The notes under the pieces: model-generated
The model's input: only the letters and a program-made list of their open reading frames with translations
Database searches by the model: none
What the model was told of the DNA's origin: nothing
Origin: Oikopleura dioica
Taxonomy: Eukaryota; Chordata; Appendicularia; Copelata; Oikopleuridae
Assembly: GCA_907165135.1 (NCBI GenBank)
Contig: OU015569.1
Location: 1,674,001-1,738,000 of the forward strand
Length of the DNA: 64,000 bases
Direction of reading: 5' to 3'
Program-made: the position numbers and the translations under genes
In this document: positions 1-11,289 of the stretch, piece after piece
Position numbering within the stretch: position 1 is the first letter of the stretch
How the letters are laid out: each line of letters begins with the position of its first letter

Positions 1-1325
1 CTCGGGGATGGCCACTTGTCAACGTCAATTATAAGTATCGATAAATCGGTTGTTTTACCCGTTACTCTGTAGAAATCGAAATATATCTGTCCAATTTGAT
101 TATGCTCGTGATCGTTGGTGACGTCTCTGTCCTGGCGATGTTGCTCCTTGTATCGAATGTAGTCCGCTAGTGAAGAAAAAAAACGCATTTCATCAATACT
201 AAATAAAGATAAAACTCGCTTACATGTTGGGCAGTAGTCGCCGAAGCCGATTGTAAGAAGCGTGATCATCGTGAAATACCACGCTTCAAGCAGCGTCCAG
301 CCCTCGATGTGATGGAAGACTACGGCTTTTTTAGTGGTTCAAAAATGAACCCGCATTTGTCGAATTCGGAAATATTGTCTTTTGAACCTGGCTGGAATGA
401 GCGAGCAAAAAATGAAACCGCCGACGACGTAGACAAGCAAGGCAATGGCGGAAGCGAAACGAGCAGTTGTTTTTGCGACTTTGCGTTCTAGTTCTTTGAA
501 CTTTTCGAGCAAGAAATCCGATGTCCTCTTCATGATGTAATAAAAAAGCGGCACTCCGATCATTGCATAGCAGATGCAGAAGACCTTTCCTGGGTTCGTG
601 CTTGGATACACATTTCCATATCCTAATTTCTTTACATTCCTTTTCACAGATTACAAGATAGAGTACCTAGAGTTGTGACAACTGTGCCGACAAAGTAGTA
701 CGAGCTCAGAAACGACCATTTATTTGTGCACCCGTCCGAAATCATGTCAGCATGGTCGACAGCACCAGATTTGACAGTTTTTAGCAGCTCACTGAAGAAA
801 TAGCTAGATCTTTCGCCAGAACACTTTCCAAGATGGGTGCACTTACTTGTACATTTCTTTGGTCATTGTGATATTGTCGTCTTTGCTCAAGTCCTTTAGC
901 TCTGTCATGTTCCTGCCGAAGCTAAAGAGAAGTAATTAGCGCTACTGTTCTGAGACTGTTGCGTTAATATTAATCCAGTTACTGTATCCCTCTGAATGCT
1001 CAGAAGGACTCACGTTTGCCAGACCATCTCTTCGCCAGCGACCAAGTAGAGTCTCCCAAACTCATTAACAAATTCGCATTTTTGTTCTTCGACAGGCCTT
1101 TCCAGCTGCATAAACATGTAAGCTCTTTCACCATCGGTTGCTCAACTGAAGATGCCTCTTTCTAGCCGCTAAGCTTTTGATCAACCGGTGCCCAAAGAAC
1201 AAGTACGAGAAATACAGTAGCAAAAGGAACCAGTACGTCCAACATGAGAAGTTTTCGTAAAAGCTGTCGGGGAGACTGTTGTCCAGATTGAACCTTAATT
1301 GAATTTCAGCCTCTTTTTGCCAGGT
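1..1325 (-). CDS. Two-pore-domain potassium channel (K2P/KCNK family), 3' end cut by window edge
   Basis: Plasma-membrane background (leak) K+ channel subunit; such subunits dimerise so that four P-loops form one pore. Seen: a first hydrophobic helix (about 1200-1270), an extracellular cap stretch, first filter TTLGYGN created exactly by joining 667 and 622 across a 44-nt intron (623-666), then [12 protein letters not shown], a third hydrophobic helix, and second filter TIGFGD (about 240-260). Further introns are at 326-387 and 167-223; all are GT-AG. TTxGYGN and TIGFGD are the diagnostic K2P filter pair. After M4 the cytosolic tail ([13 protein letters not shown]...) runs off the left edge. 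The 5' end is unsettled: the exon beginning at 1325 follows an AG and has no obvious ATG. An open stretch at about 2190-2266, ending at a good GTAAGT donor, could be the upstream exon, which would put the fold-back element inside an intron. Subfamily (TASK, TREK or TWIK) not assigned. Confidence 0.9.
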
Positions 1326-1404
1326 CTAAATTTAAATCGAGTTAAAGCTCGACCCCTCTTTCTCTAACTTTGCTCAAGCTGAGATCATCAAAACAGGGCT
1401 GCTA

Positions 1405-2164
1405 TTAAGGATATAGCCGTTCTCAAGGCACTTTCGTAGCGCCGAAATGGGGCGATAAATTTTTTTCATTTCAAGACAGGTCCTACCTAAAATTATGTCT
1501 ACAGTTCGATTCTGATGTTTTTGAAAATTTTTTTCAAAGAAAATTTCTCTCTAGACCGATTTGAAATCTTACGATCACTTTTTCTCGAAATTTTTCAATT
1601 AAATCGCTAAAACTAAACCGTGTATTATTATGAAAAACTGTTAATCTAGCTTCGTAGGGCCTCAAAATTTGAAAACTCGAGCAAATTTTAATTCTAGCGT
1701 CTTCTTCTTTTTGGCTCTTCTTTTTCAAAAATGCTGCGTTCAGGGCTCTCGACCAATCAGCGCGCTCTTTCACATGCGCGCCTCACCGCGCGATGGAGGA
1801 GAGCGTCCAGCGCAGCGAACCAGAGCGCTGTCTGACGCTTTGGCTCACTCAAGTAAGCCTCATAAAAATGGCTGTAGAATCATAAATATTTGGAATCTAT
1901 TTAAATTTAGGCCCTAGGAATGTAGAAAAAGGTCCAAATTTTTAATTTATCAAAAAACTCTACCGATTTAATGGAAAATTCTTGAGAAAAAGTGATCGTA
2001 AGATTTAAAATTGCTCTAGAGAGAAATTTTTCCATTAAAAAATTAAAAAGAACACTAGAATCGGGTGTCTTAGGCAATTTTAGGTAGGGTTCCTTTTGAA
2101 ATTAAAAATTTTATCGTCCCATTTTGGCGCTACGAAAGTGCCTTGAGAACGGCTATATCCTTAA
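1405..2164. mobile_element. Long fold-back element with TTAA termini
   Basis: The left arm starts TTAAGGATATAGCCGTTCTC at 1405; its reverse complement ends the right arm at 2164. Complementarity continues imperfectly through about 260 nt of each arm (for example TTACGATCACTTTTTCTC near 1570 and its complement near 1985). A unique centre at about 1640-1930 contains CGCG-rich sequence. No transposase is visible. TTAA at both outer ends would suit piggyBac-type insertion, but TTAA could also be part of the inverted repeat. It lies between the K2P coding exons and a candidate upstream exon. Confidence 0.7.
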
Positions 2165-2423
2165 CATTAAAAAGCATGATCGATGAACTTACCAATTTTT
2201 GCTGGGGCTGGTTTGACTTCCACTTCTTTGTTTGAGTTTTTCTTGGTGGGCGTCGAATGAGTTTTTCATCTGCAGTGGACCATCATGCGCCTGAATGTTA
2301 AATACAGAATAACAGAAGCAGAAGCCAAGAGTTTACTTTGCACTGAACGCACTTTCTACACTCTGTTCTCTTTCTACCGCAATAACATATGTTTAATCCC
2401 GCTCCATACTAAGCGCCCTCCAT

Positions 2424-2664
2424 CTGGGTTCGGCAACCTGAGTAAAAACCTGAGTCAGGGTTCATAAGATTACAAATGAAAAGCCGCGTAGCGGCTTTTT
2501 AAAAACGAAGCCGCGAAGCGGCTTCGCCAGAAGTTAAAAATAAGATTGAGGAATAATATTGCGAAGCCGCTTAGCGGCTTCGTTTTTAAAAGCCGCTACG
2601 CGGCTTTTCATTTGTAATCTTATGAACCCTGACTCAGGTTTTTTACTCAGGTTGCCGAGCCCAG
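2424..2664. mobile_element. Palindromic MITE, family 2, copy 1 (241 bp)
   Basis: Terminal inverted repeats CTGGGTTCGGCAACCTGAGT and complement, flanked by a perfect 8-bp direct repeat CCCTCCAT (2416-2423 and 2665-2672). The interior is nearly a perfect palindrome with nested small hairpins GCCGCGTAGCGGC and GCCGCGAAGCGGC. No coding capacity. An 8-bp duplication is characteristic of hAT (or P) transposition; the superfamily assignment is inference. Confidence 0.88.
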
Positions 2665-2672
2665 CCCTCCAT

Positions 2673-4853
2673 TCTTAAGATTTTTCAGAAAGCGAATAAA
2701 AAAATCTAATAAAATTTTTTCGACAATCGTGGATCGAGTGTTGATCTTTTGTCGAGGAAAAAGAGACCGAAGGAGTCTTCTCTTGGATGTTATATTAACT
2801 TACTTTAACATGGTTGTAGTAAGTTTCGACGCTGATTTCCCAGTCTGATTTCACTCTCATGCCTTACTGCAACTTCTCGGCATCGGAAAGAAGATTGAAA
2901 AGAGGATTAAGATGCGCTGCCTGTAAAAATGGATGGGTTCAGGGGCGAAATGCAAAAAATGTCTTGAGTGATTTGGGGCAGTAAAAGCAACATATGAATT
3001 ATAAAAGAGGCAAAGAGGGATGTGCTGGCGTCGAGATATACAGTACTTCTATGCTTGAAAAAAGAACACAGTCAATTTAAAATGCAAAGAAAGAAGAAAA
3101 TTTAGATACGGGCGCTTAAAAAACTGTTCTTATGAGAAACCATAAAACTTAGTTTTCTTTTGAGAATTAGTATTTTTATGCGCGGCGACTTTTTTGAGTC
3201 ATTAACCCAAGGTATATCATCCTCTAGGACGACGTAAAGACTCTTTACTAACAACATAACAAACTATAAGCTACAATATAAATTTCTGAATGACCATACT
3301 CTAAGAACGATTTCTTTTGAGCGAAATTTTCGCGAAAAGTTTTGGTAAAAAGCGAAAGCGAAGCGAAGCGAATTGAAATTACAAGAAGCGATAGCGAAGC
3401 GAATTCGCTTCGCTTCGCTCATGAGCGAATTCGCGAAGCGAATTCAGACCCCTGGTATGAATCATACTGTATAATTCATACTGTTGAAAGGAGAAGATTT
3501 CTCTCTCTTAGGGAGAGATCCTTCTTTGGTCTCTGATTACCATTCTTGCGATGGACATCGTTTTTCCAACAATAATTTAGTAAAAAGGCCATTTTTAATC
3601 GAAGAAATCAAGGAAGACTCACTTCTTTCAGCAAGCGAAAACTGTTTCCTTCTCTTATTTTGAGCATCATCCTGGAAATGAATGAGAAAGACGAGAGAGT
3701 AAGAAAAATGTTTTAATCAAGGAACAAATGGAATTTGATATTTATGAGTACAGGGTTAACTCTACGAAACTCAGCCGATCGATTTTCGTGCACGAGATAT
3801 GCCAGAGTTGTCTTACTCAGTTTTTGTTCCTTTTTTTATCCCGCGATATGAAATTAATTTTTAATTTTAGCAGTAGAGACAAAAATAATATATAAACAAT
3901 TTTCTTGACTTGAGTCTTGAGTTGACGACCAATGGTTATTGTGTCGGAAGACAAGCTATAGTTTCTGATGATGAAGGCCTTCACCATGAAGGCCTTGTCC
4001 TTTCTGAAACATGTCGAACATGTTGTTGGTAAATATGCTTCTTTCAAGGTCTTTTAGCTTTGAAAACGTAAATCAGGGATCTATTTATGAGTTATCAGAA
4101 TGATCGGAAAGAGTTGCATTTGAGAAGTCAGCAGTAAACTATATATAGCCCGATATCTGGAAAAATAAAGGGCTAAAAAATAAAGCTAAGACTAAAATGT
4201 AAAAATTTGGAGAACTGGCCCAAATAAGTCTTATTTGAAATTAGGGTACCTAAAAATTGGTCGAAAAGATACCTTTTAATGTTCATTTTAAAGGGTTTCC
4301 CTGAAGTAAGACAAAAAAAATGATCTTCTATAATATCATTCCGGCTTAGAAAATAAACGCGAAGTAAAATTGTCGTAAAAAGTACCTACCATTTTGACGG
4401 GGTATCATTTTCTCTTCTCTTTTTAGTGGTGGATGATGGTGATGCTCATTACTGCAGTCGCCTGATAAGATATTAATAGCATAACTATCGACCACGAGAG
4501 GCTACAAACCGGATCAATTCACCTCTTCAATATTGAATGTAAAACGTTTAGCATTGATTCGACCAACACGAAAAACGGCTGAAATGATGATACACAGACT
4601 GCAGTGCACTGCACAAAATATTCTATGTAATCGAAATCGATCATTCCCAGAATATTTTAAAAACAAAATAATTTAAAGAAAAAATAACTATGCAAACTGA
4701 CAACACGATCAGCGTCATGAATCATGAAAAAAAGAAGCGCCATGCATTTTTATTTCTGAAAGAATTCTTTCAAGAGTTATGATAATGACGCCCTTATTTT
4801 AAAGGAGCAAAAGAAAGTTGAACTCTTACTTGAAAATTAGCTGTCCCAGGGGA
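2673..4853. other. Gene-poor interval
   Basis: AT-rich, with no ORF that looks like coding sequence on either strand and no family match I recognise. The only structured parts are a GCGAAGC-type simple repeat near 3350-3445 and a short hairpin at about 3490-3525 (AGAAGATTTCTCTC pairing with GAGAGATCCTTCT). It may contain the promoter or 5' untranslated exons of the K2P gene. Confidence 0.4.
3350..3445. repeat. GCGAAGC simple repeat that inverts on itself
   Basis: Repeated AGCGAAGCGAA units on the plus strand switch at about 3403 to TTCGCTTCGCTTCGCT, then back. The region could form a small stem-loop. No flanking target duplication noticed. Confidence 0.6.
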
Positions 4854-5546
4854 TTAAAGGGGACTATGCTTTAATACAAAATAAAATCGCAGTATAGAGC
4901 GGGAAGCATTTTCAGCATTATGAAAACCACACTTGCCACACCTGGAGATTACCCGTAGAAGAACTCTTCTGATTCACTTACTGCACTTTTGACACCTTAA
5001 ACCCACTGCACAGAGCGAAAAAATGCAGCACGTCAATTATTCATAAATAATCAAAATTTTGTCCTTGAATCAATTAAGGACCCCCCCCCTGAAACATTTT
5101 TCCTCGAAAATTTCAAAACATCCATATTTAAAATATGATATTTTGGCTTCTTAGTGTGCCTGGAAGTTAAATTCATCATGAAAACTTGTCTGGAGCAATT
5201 TTTGACCAATAAACAACAAAAATTTCATCAGAATTTGAGTTTTTTCGTCAATTTTCGACAATAAGTCCCATTTTCAAACGCGATTTTGAGGGTGTTAGAG
5301 TCGAGATAGACTCTCAAAAAATAAAGCCTCAAATCGTTTTTGACCTGTAAAATCCATTTCCGGGGTCAAAATTATAGCTTCTTGCCAAGCGATAGTACAT
5401 TTTTGAAATAGGAATTAATGAAATATTTTTATAAAAAATGGTATTTGAAGAAAAATCGAAATTCTTGAGTACGTCAAACTTTGCCCTGTCCTTGCTGAAG
5501 TTGGTGACAATGCCATTTGTCGGGTGAAATGTAGAGTCCCCTTTAA
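4854..5546. mobile_element. Possible element bounded by TTAAAGGGGACT inverted repeats
   Basis: TTAAAGGGGACT at 4854 and its exact complement AGTCCCCTTTAA ending at 5546 enclose about 690 bp of AT-rich, non-coding sequence. The TTAA outer ends match the pattern of the elements at 1405 and 32802. Only about 12 bp of terminal repeat is clear, so this could be chance or a decayed element. Confidence 0.4.
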
Positions 5547-5763
5547 TACTCTAATATTTGCAAAGCCTAGGCTGCAAATCCACTCCCATGTTAGGCGAAT
5601 ATCTATTTAGGAAAATGGGTCGTTTAATTTCCGCTCCTGAAAATGGCATTCTTTTCGATGTTACCAGAGAAAGAAAAAGCTTAGATAAAGGAACTGGGAT
5701 AGAATCGCTTGATCAGATCACGAGGAAATAATTGAGTGATGAGATTATCCAAAAAATGAGATT

Positions 5764-8196
5764 ATGAAGGATCTTGTCCAGGATTACGTCTGCTCCAAAG
5801 GGGCCTACATTAACCCGGCAATGGAGATCTTCGACTTCCACACGACAGGACGAGGTTTTATTGCCAAGACGTCCGCGATCCTAAAACTCTTCAAATTTCT
5901 AACCCCCGCCTTCTAGCTCGATCAACAGGGGCCAAATGGTGCTCGAAGTGCCGCAGACTGCAGTGATAACGCCAAACTGGATTTATCACAACGCCATTTC
6001 CGTAATCTACAAATCAAAATTTCAATAATCAATAAGTGGTATTCAATTAGTGCGTTTCGAATATTGTCGTGCTCGAAAACGACTTCAAAATTGACGCCTT
6101 TGATTTGGTCATTCTCTGGTTGATCCACGAGAAACAGAAGGGCATGCAGTCCTCAGTCAGGGACTATATCACTGTAAGTTGCTTTAATCAGTCCATTCAT
6201 TCACCAATTCAAGTCGATGCCGAGCCAGTGCACGCTTCCACACCATTATCGGCCCCGCCATATGAAACTCTTTCCGAAGCAGTTTCGTCAGAAAGTCGAT
6301 ACTCAAAAGAGCGACCTACTGGCACGCTACGAGTACTTGGACAAATGCTATCGACGGCACGGGCGTGGAATCGCCTTTGCTGAATTTCAGGTAGCAGCAG
6401 TTTCAGTTGCACAGCTATAAACTAACTCGCGCTAAGTGGGCAGCAACTATGGTGTTAACGAGATCAATTCAAGGTCACGGTCTCGAACTTTCAAGTGAAC
6501 TGACAAAGCACGAAAATGTCAAGTAGAAAACCTTTCCTTACCCAGTACCTAAGCTAAAATGATTCTAGACCTTGAAAGCAAGCAAAGGGTCTCAAGTTGT
6601 GCTGTGAGTTGATTGACGCACCTTGGTTTAAAAGCGCAGAATCTGCGTCGGAAATTGGCCTCTGCCCTTTCTTCGGTAAGATGAGCGGTACTCTTCCTTG
6701 ATTTCAAAATTGATTTAGATCTCTTGAACCACTCATCTGAGAATAACTGCGAGTGGGATTTCAACCCTGTTACTGGCTCCGTCTGGGTGGAAGCCATTGG
6801 AGACATAAAAAACTCAGGCAAGAAAAATCTGGAAATGAAAAATTTTCATCCCAAGAGCACAGTTATCAAAGCCCTACTGAGTCGGAGTGAGACTTTATTC
6901 GTTCAGATCAATTGCTCATCGATTACGACCAAGGATGCGACGACTACATGTTAATCAATTACGGATTCTGTTTGCCACCTGGGGAAAACCCAAAGACCGC
7001 CCTTGAGCTTTCTTGGGTAAGTTGTAACCGTATTCCCCAGAGTTGCAAATTTTGATTAATGTTTCTGAGCTGAGCTGAGCTGACCTGAGTAAAAATTTCT
7101 CTGAGCTGAGCAGGCCTATTTCGGAGGTTACTGAGCTGAGCTGAGCTGAGCTGGCCTTTTTCAGAGGTCATTGAGCGGAGCTGAGCTGAGCAGACATTTT
7201 GTTTAAGAGAGTTGAGCTGAGCTGAGCTGAGCGGACCCTAATTAGAGCTGAACTGAGCGGATTGAGCTGAGCTGAGCTGTTTTTTACTGTTTTTTCGTAG
7301 TAAAATTGTATTCAAATCATTGAGCTGAGCTGAGCTAAATGATAGTTGTCTGAGCTGAGCAGAACAGATCATGTTCGAAAATAATTGAGCTGAGCTGAGC
7401 TGAGCTGAGTGAAAATTGTCTGAGCTGAGCTGAGCAGATCAGATCATTTGGCAAAATCACTGAGCTGAGCTGAGCTGAGCGACTGCTCAGCTCACTCAGC
7501 CAGCTCAGCTCACTCAGCTCAGCAAATTTGTAACTCTGGTATTCCCTTTTTAAGAGGAATAATAACACATCCTCTGCGGCGTTTCCAACGAAAATTTAGT
7601 CAGAAATCAGAGCTGTGATCGAAGCAAACGTGACCAGCGATATCCGTCAAGTGCAACAAATCTTCAACAGGACTAAAATCGACACAGAAAACGCAGAAGA
7701 GCGACTTGTCTTTAAAATCTTCCACGATCGAATTCCATTCAAGTTTTCCTACATTTTCGAGGAGATTTTCAATTCGGTCAGTTCTTGATATTATTCAATG
7801 AGTATTCAACTGTTCTCCAAGGCTTCATTTGAGGAAAAGGGAATTTTATTCCACAAGCGTCTTTCCGACGAGCGTCTAGCAGACGAAGACTTCCAGGCGC
7901 TTTATTTGGAGCATCTCCAGCGCGTCATCCTGCTCAAGTGCTTGGAATCGCGCTGCGCCGAGCTCGACGAGCTCAACCAAGCTTTCGACCATGCGAAGTT
8001 GACGATGGACGCGACACGGCTTTACCAAGTCGGACAGATTTTGAAAAATCACAGCGCCATCGCCTTCAAATGGCGAAACGAACTGACCGCCGAGACCGAC
8101 CGCTTGAAAATCGAGCTTGAAGTGTTTCAACTGGCCAAAAATCTGGATAACTGCGAGATCGACAATTCAGAAATCGAAAACGAAATTACCGCCTGA
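5764..8196 (+). CDS. SET-domain lysine methyltransferase, SETD4 / Rubisco-LSMT type
   Basis: Predicted S-adenosylmethionine-dependent protein-lysine methyltransferase. Read across exons: an N-terminal helix MKDLVQDYVCSKGAYINPAM, SET start TTGRGFIAK, then INRGQMVLEVPQTAVITP, the segment WAATMVLTRSIQ (matches WxxxTVxTR of SETD4), the core motif CPFFDLLNHSSENN (DLLNHS is the signature), and YMLINYGFCLPPGENP, corresponding to the xxYGF SAM/substrate site. The C-terminal exon from about 7785 (ASFEEKGILFHKRLSDERLA...) is helical and fits the Rubisco-LSMT substrate-binding domain. Several exon ends are inferred. The join before SET looks non-GT, and an in-frame TGA near 6576 must be outside the exon. 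The intron after ELSW (7017 to about 7588) contains a MITE. Target protein unknown. SETD4 is the best match by motif, but SETD3 or another LSMT-like member is possible. Confidence 0.75.
7038..7538. mobile_element. MITE family 1 (CAGAGTTGC TIR, GAGCT-repeat interior), copy A
   Basis: Starts CAGAGTTGCAAATTTTG and ends CAAATTTGTAACTCTG, flanked by a perfect 8-bp repeat GTATTCCC (7030-7037, 7539-7546). The interior is mostly GAGCTGAGCT arrays plus a conserved TTTTTTACTGTTTTTT core. It lies inside an intron of the SET methyltransferase gene. Confidence 0.92.
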
Positions 8197-8762
8197 TTTC
8201 AAATTTTTCATTTCTTACACTTTTCATACTTTCAAGGTTCAATACATTCATATAAAAATAATCTTCTCTTGCCAACTTCGTTGATTTCATCTAAAAAAGT
8301 GTCCAAAAGAGTGGGAAGTCAATCCAAAGAAGAATTTAATAGGGTTGAGCTACGAGTAGGACGGAAGCCATAAAGCCAACCGACGCGGGTATTTTTCTCG
8401 CCAAGGGTCGCTCAGGGCCGATATTTCGCTTTTCGCTTTTCCTTTCGCCAACTATCGAGCTTCGAAATCAGCGGAAAGACATAACGAATTTTCAAAAATA
8501 ATGAAAAAGTGAAAAGAGAAAGTGAATGGCGCACGCTTATCAGAGAACATTTAAAAAAGTTCTAGGTGAAGGGCTCAAAGTCGAAGAAAAATAGCAAGAC
8601 TGTAAACTACTGGTCGAGTAGTAAAAGGTTGTTCTTTGTAACTTATGGATCAATTCCTTATACGTCTAATTTTTCGGCTATAACGTGGCTAAATCGACAA
8701 TTACATCCTTAAAGTAATCTTCAAAGCAAAAATGAGGATCTAAAAGTTTTCTTGCGGTTTCT

Positions 8763-10354
8763 TGTTCTTTGAGCCAAAGTAAAGGACCGCATACGCTCAA
8801 CGCTGATGAATTGCGAGTGGCGGCGGTCCGCTTCAGAGATCGCTACTACAACATTAAGGTGAGTGAAAATTCACTGAACGGTAAGAAACACAACATTCCA
8901 AGAGAGAGCATGTTGGCTTCGGCGAATACGAGCGCCGCGACAATCTCAAAAGCAGCTTCTACATCAAGACATTCGATGACATTTTTCCGAGGCTACAGGA
9001 ATTGGATACTCACATATTTTCACTCCTAAAGGCCTTTTATATAAGAGGGAGGGTCAGTACTGAAAATGTCACGAATGTCACGAGTGTCACGAAAGTCACG
9101 AATGTCACGATTTTGCTGAAAATGTCACGAAAAAGAAACATGTTTTCGTGAAATTCGTGACATTCGTGACACTCGTTACACTCGTGACAATCGTGACATT
9201 TTCAGCACTGTCGAGATGGAGACTCTTAATATTTCTGTTGACTTCTGAATCCGTGAAAAGCGCTTCCGGCGAGTGAACTACTTTCCACATCAGATGAAAT
9301 ACCGAAAAAACATCGCCGACGCGTTAACAGCGCAAATCTGCTGCGGCGATAACAGTTTGGAACACATCTGGAAGAGCAAGAAGAAGAAAATGCGCCTCAA
9401 AACAATGCCAAGTTTTACAAGATTAAATCGAGAACGTAGTTAATTCTCAAGCAACAGCTGTAAATCTTGGGAAAAGACGCACGCGATCGCGGGTTTTCAC
9501 GATGGACGCAAGGTCGGCCTTCTGAAAAACGAGACGGAATCGACGTTCAACTTCGGCCGACACTCAGGAGCTGCCTTCAGACCTACGCCTTTTAATCAGC
9601 TCCTGTTTCTGGCTTTCAGCAAAAACGTAGCTCTCGTTCAAAGCCTAACAATAACAATAAACACTTGATTCAGGAGTTCGAAAGCATGGACTTTATCAAC
9701 GCTGTAGCGCGGGACCAGATCAAGACGAATCTGCTCCCATCTCCGTCCTCGTTTCTTTTGGCAGGACACGTATCCCTGCAGCAGCAAAACTTGGAAAAGC
9801 TCGTCGGTCCGGCAGGCTTCCTCTTTTCGCAGGGAAACAACACACTTTATGCAGACTGCGGCTCCGACTACGAATACTTTATCCTCCGCGGCGGCAAAGT
9901 CGTCGGCGAATCCAACAAGCAAAAAGCACATTACAAGATGGAAAAAGGTTCCGTTTTTTCAATCAAACCCATTTGGCATATTTTGTTATTCTAGGAGACG
10001 TAGTGGTTGTTGCCTGCGAAAATTGCAAAAACTTCTTGAATCACGATGAGCTAAATACACTCACAGTTCGAATCCAAGGAATGTTATTTTTCAGTTCTAA
10101 GAAGAAGAGGGAGATCTTGTAGCGGTCTTATAAGCCCCTATTTTTTCTCGCTAGAATTTTCAAAACTAAGAATAACCCGAAAAGGTCCAACTTCCGTGGC
10201 ACAGTTCTGTTCAGCGGCGGTTTCCGAGGCAGCAGTCTGCATCGTCTCCTACGTCAAGCAAAAAGTGTACGCCACAGGCCAGCAGAAGCGCGAAATCAAC
10301 TTCATCTGCGTCGTCGCCGTCGTGACAGACTCCGACGCTGTTTACCAACTCTGA
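8763..10354 (+). CDS. Unrecognised multi-exon gene or gene pair
   Basis: Several plus-strand blocks look coding, but I recognise no family. Block 1, 8763-8856, ends at a GTGAGT donor (DELRVAAVRFRDRYYNIK). Block 2 starts near 8903 (FGEYERRDNLKSSFYIKTF...). Block 3 begins with ATG at 9293 directly after an AG acceptor (KYRKNIADALTAQICCGD...), as expected for a trans-spliced or new first exon. Block 4 is at about 9450-9600 (HAIAGFHDGRKVGLLKNE...). Block 5 has ATG at 9686 (MDFINAVARDQIKTNLLPS...) and reads across a small intron into GDVVVVACENCKNFLNHDEL. Block 6 is at about 10210-10354 (VSEAAVCIVSYVKQKVYATG...), ending TGA at 10352-10354 with AATAAA just downstream. Whether this is one gene or two or three in an operon-like row cannot be decided from sequence alone. 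The GTCACGA repeat (9055-9210) separates blocks 2 and 3. Confidence 0.4.
9055..9210. repeat. Short inverted repeat built from GTCACGA units
   Basis: Left arm CAGTACTGAAAATGTCACGA, followed by repeated GTCACGAnT units, faces the complementary right arm TCGTGACATTTTCAGCACTG. Total about 156 bp with a tiny loop around 9120-9150. I found no flanking target duplication. A MITE-like hairpin is the best guess. Confidence 0.65.
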
Positions 10355-10389
10355 ACTCCACCAAGCTCATCGACTTTCTTTCTAATAAA

Positions 10390-11289
10390 CATTCAATTTC
10401 GACATTCAATACATGAAAAAGTGTTGGATCATGGAGACGCGGTAGAATTTTCTCTCATCGCGGGAAATTAGTTTTGCGGCGTGAGAAAATCCCCTTCCAA
10501 GAGCACATTCCTCAGAGCAACCGGCTGGTTACGTCTATTTGCATTGACAATCGAGCGTATCGAAGCATGCTACGCAACAGATCGCTCTGTTGCTTCCCAG
10601 CCCCTCCTATTTTCTCTCCAGTCATGCATACCCAGCAAAAAAACACGGATCCCAAATAGGCGTCGCCCGGTTCATCTTAGTTTTACACTCCCTTTTTGGC
10701 TTCACGATTGAGTAACTTTGGAAACTGGGACCAATGATTGTCGATTATGTCATTTATTATAAATTAATTAAATTTATAAAAGTATCTATTAATTAAATTA
10801 ATTTGAATAATTAATTTGTCGATTCATGTCTTATAATCGAACGTAGAAAATGATATATTCAGAAGCAAAAAGAGTTATTTTTCAGGAGAAACTCATATTT
10901 GAGTTCTGAAATTTTTTTTCCTGAAACAAACGTTTACCGACTTCTTATCATGCGCATAGCTGAAATAAAGATAATACACTGAACTGTATTTTCTTTGTAT
11001 TTTTCAAGGTAACCAAGTTTCGGAAGCAGAAGGAACCAGTCGGTGATTTAAGGGCTTATGCGTCATGCATGATCAGCAGAATACTCGAGAAAGGGGCGTC
11101 AACCGGTTCAAGCAGCCTTGTTGACAGCGCTTTAGGCCACTTTTGGCGGTAAAGTGGCTAGGGATTGGGTCTCAAGACTGGCGTGTTCTATCGGGCCATT
11201 CTCTCTCGGATCTTAGTCGACCTCGGACGTTTCTACTAGGCAGCCCCTCCTCTCCTTATTTATAGAGAAAGTAGCTTGTAAATTGGGAG
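10390..11289. other. Intergenic interval upstream of TDH
   Basis: No supported gene. Position 10738-10830 is a very AT-rich stretch with repeated AATTAATT units. The last 200 bp before the TDH start codon should contain its promoter, but no clear TATA box or other motif is convincing. Confidence 0.4.

Noticed and set aside
7335-7568. Leu/Ser/Gln-rich minus ORF
   Set aside because: It is the GAGCT array of MITE copy A read in one frame (AELSELS/SAQLS); not a protein.
9049-9210. CRISPR-like short repeats (GTCACGA)
   Set aside because: Units are 7-10 nt, without spacers of constant length, in a eukaryotic context, and the whole is an inverted repeat.
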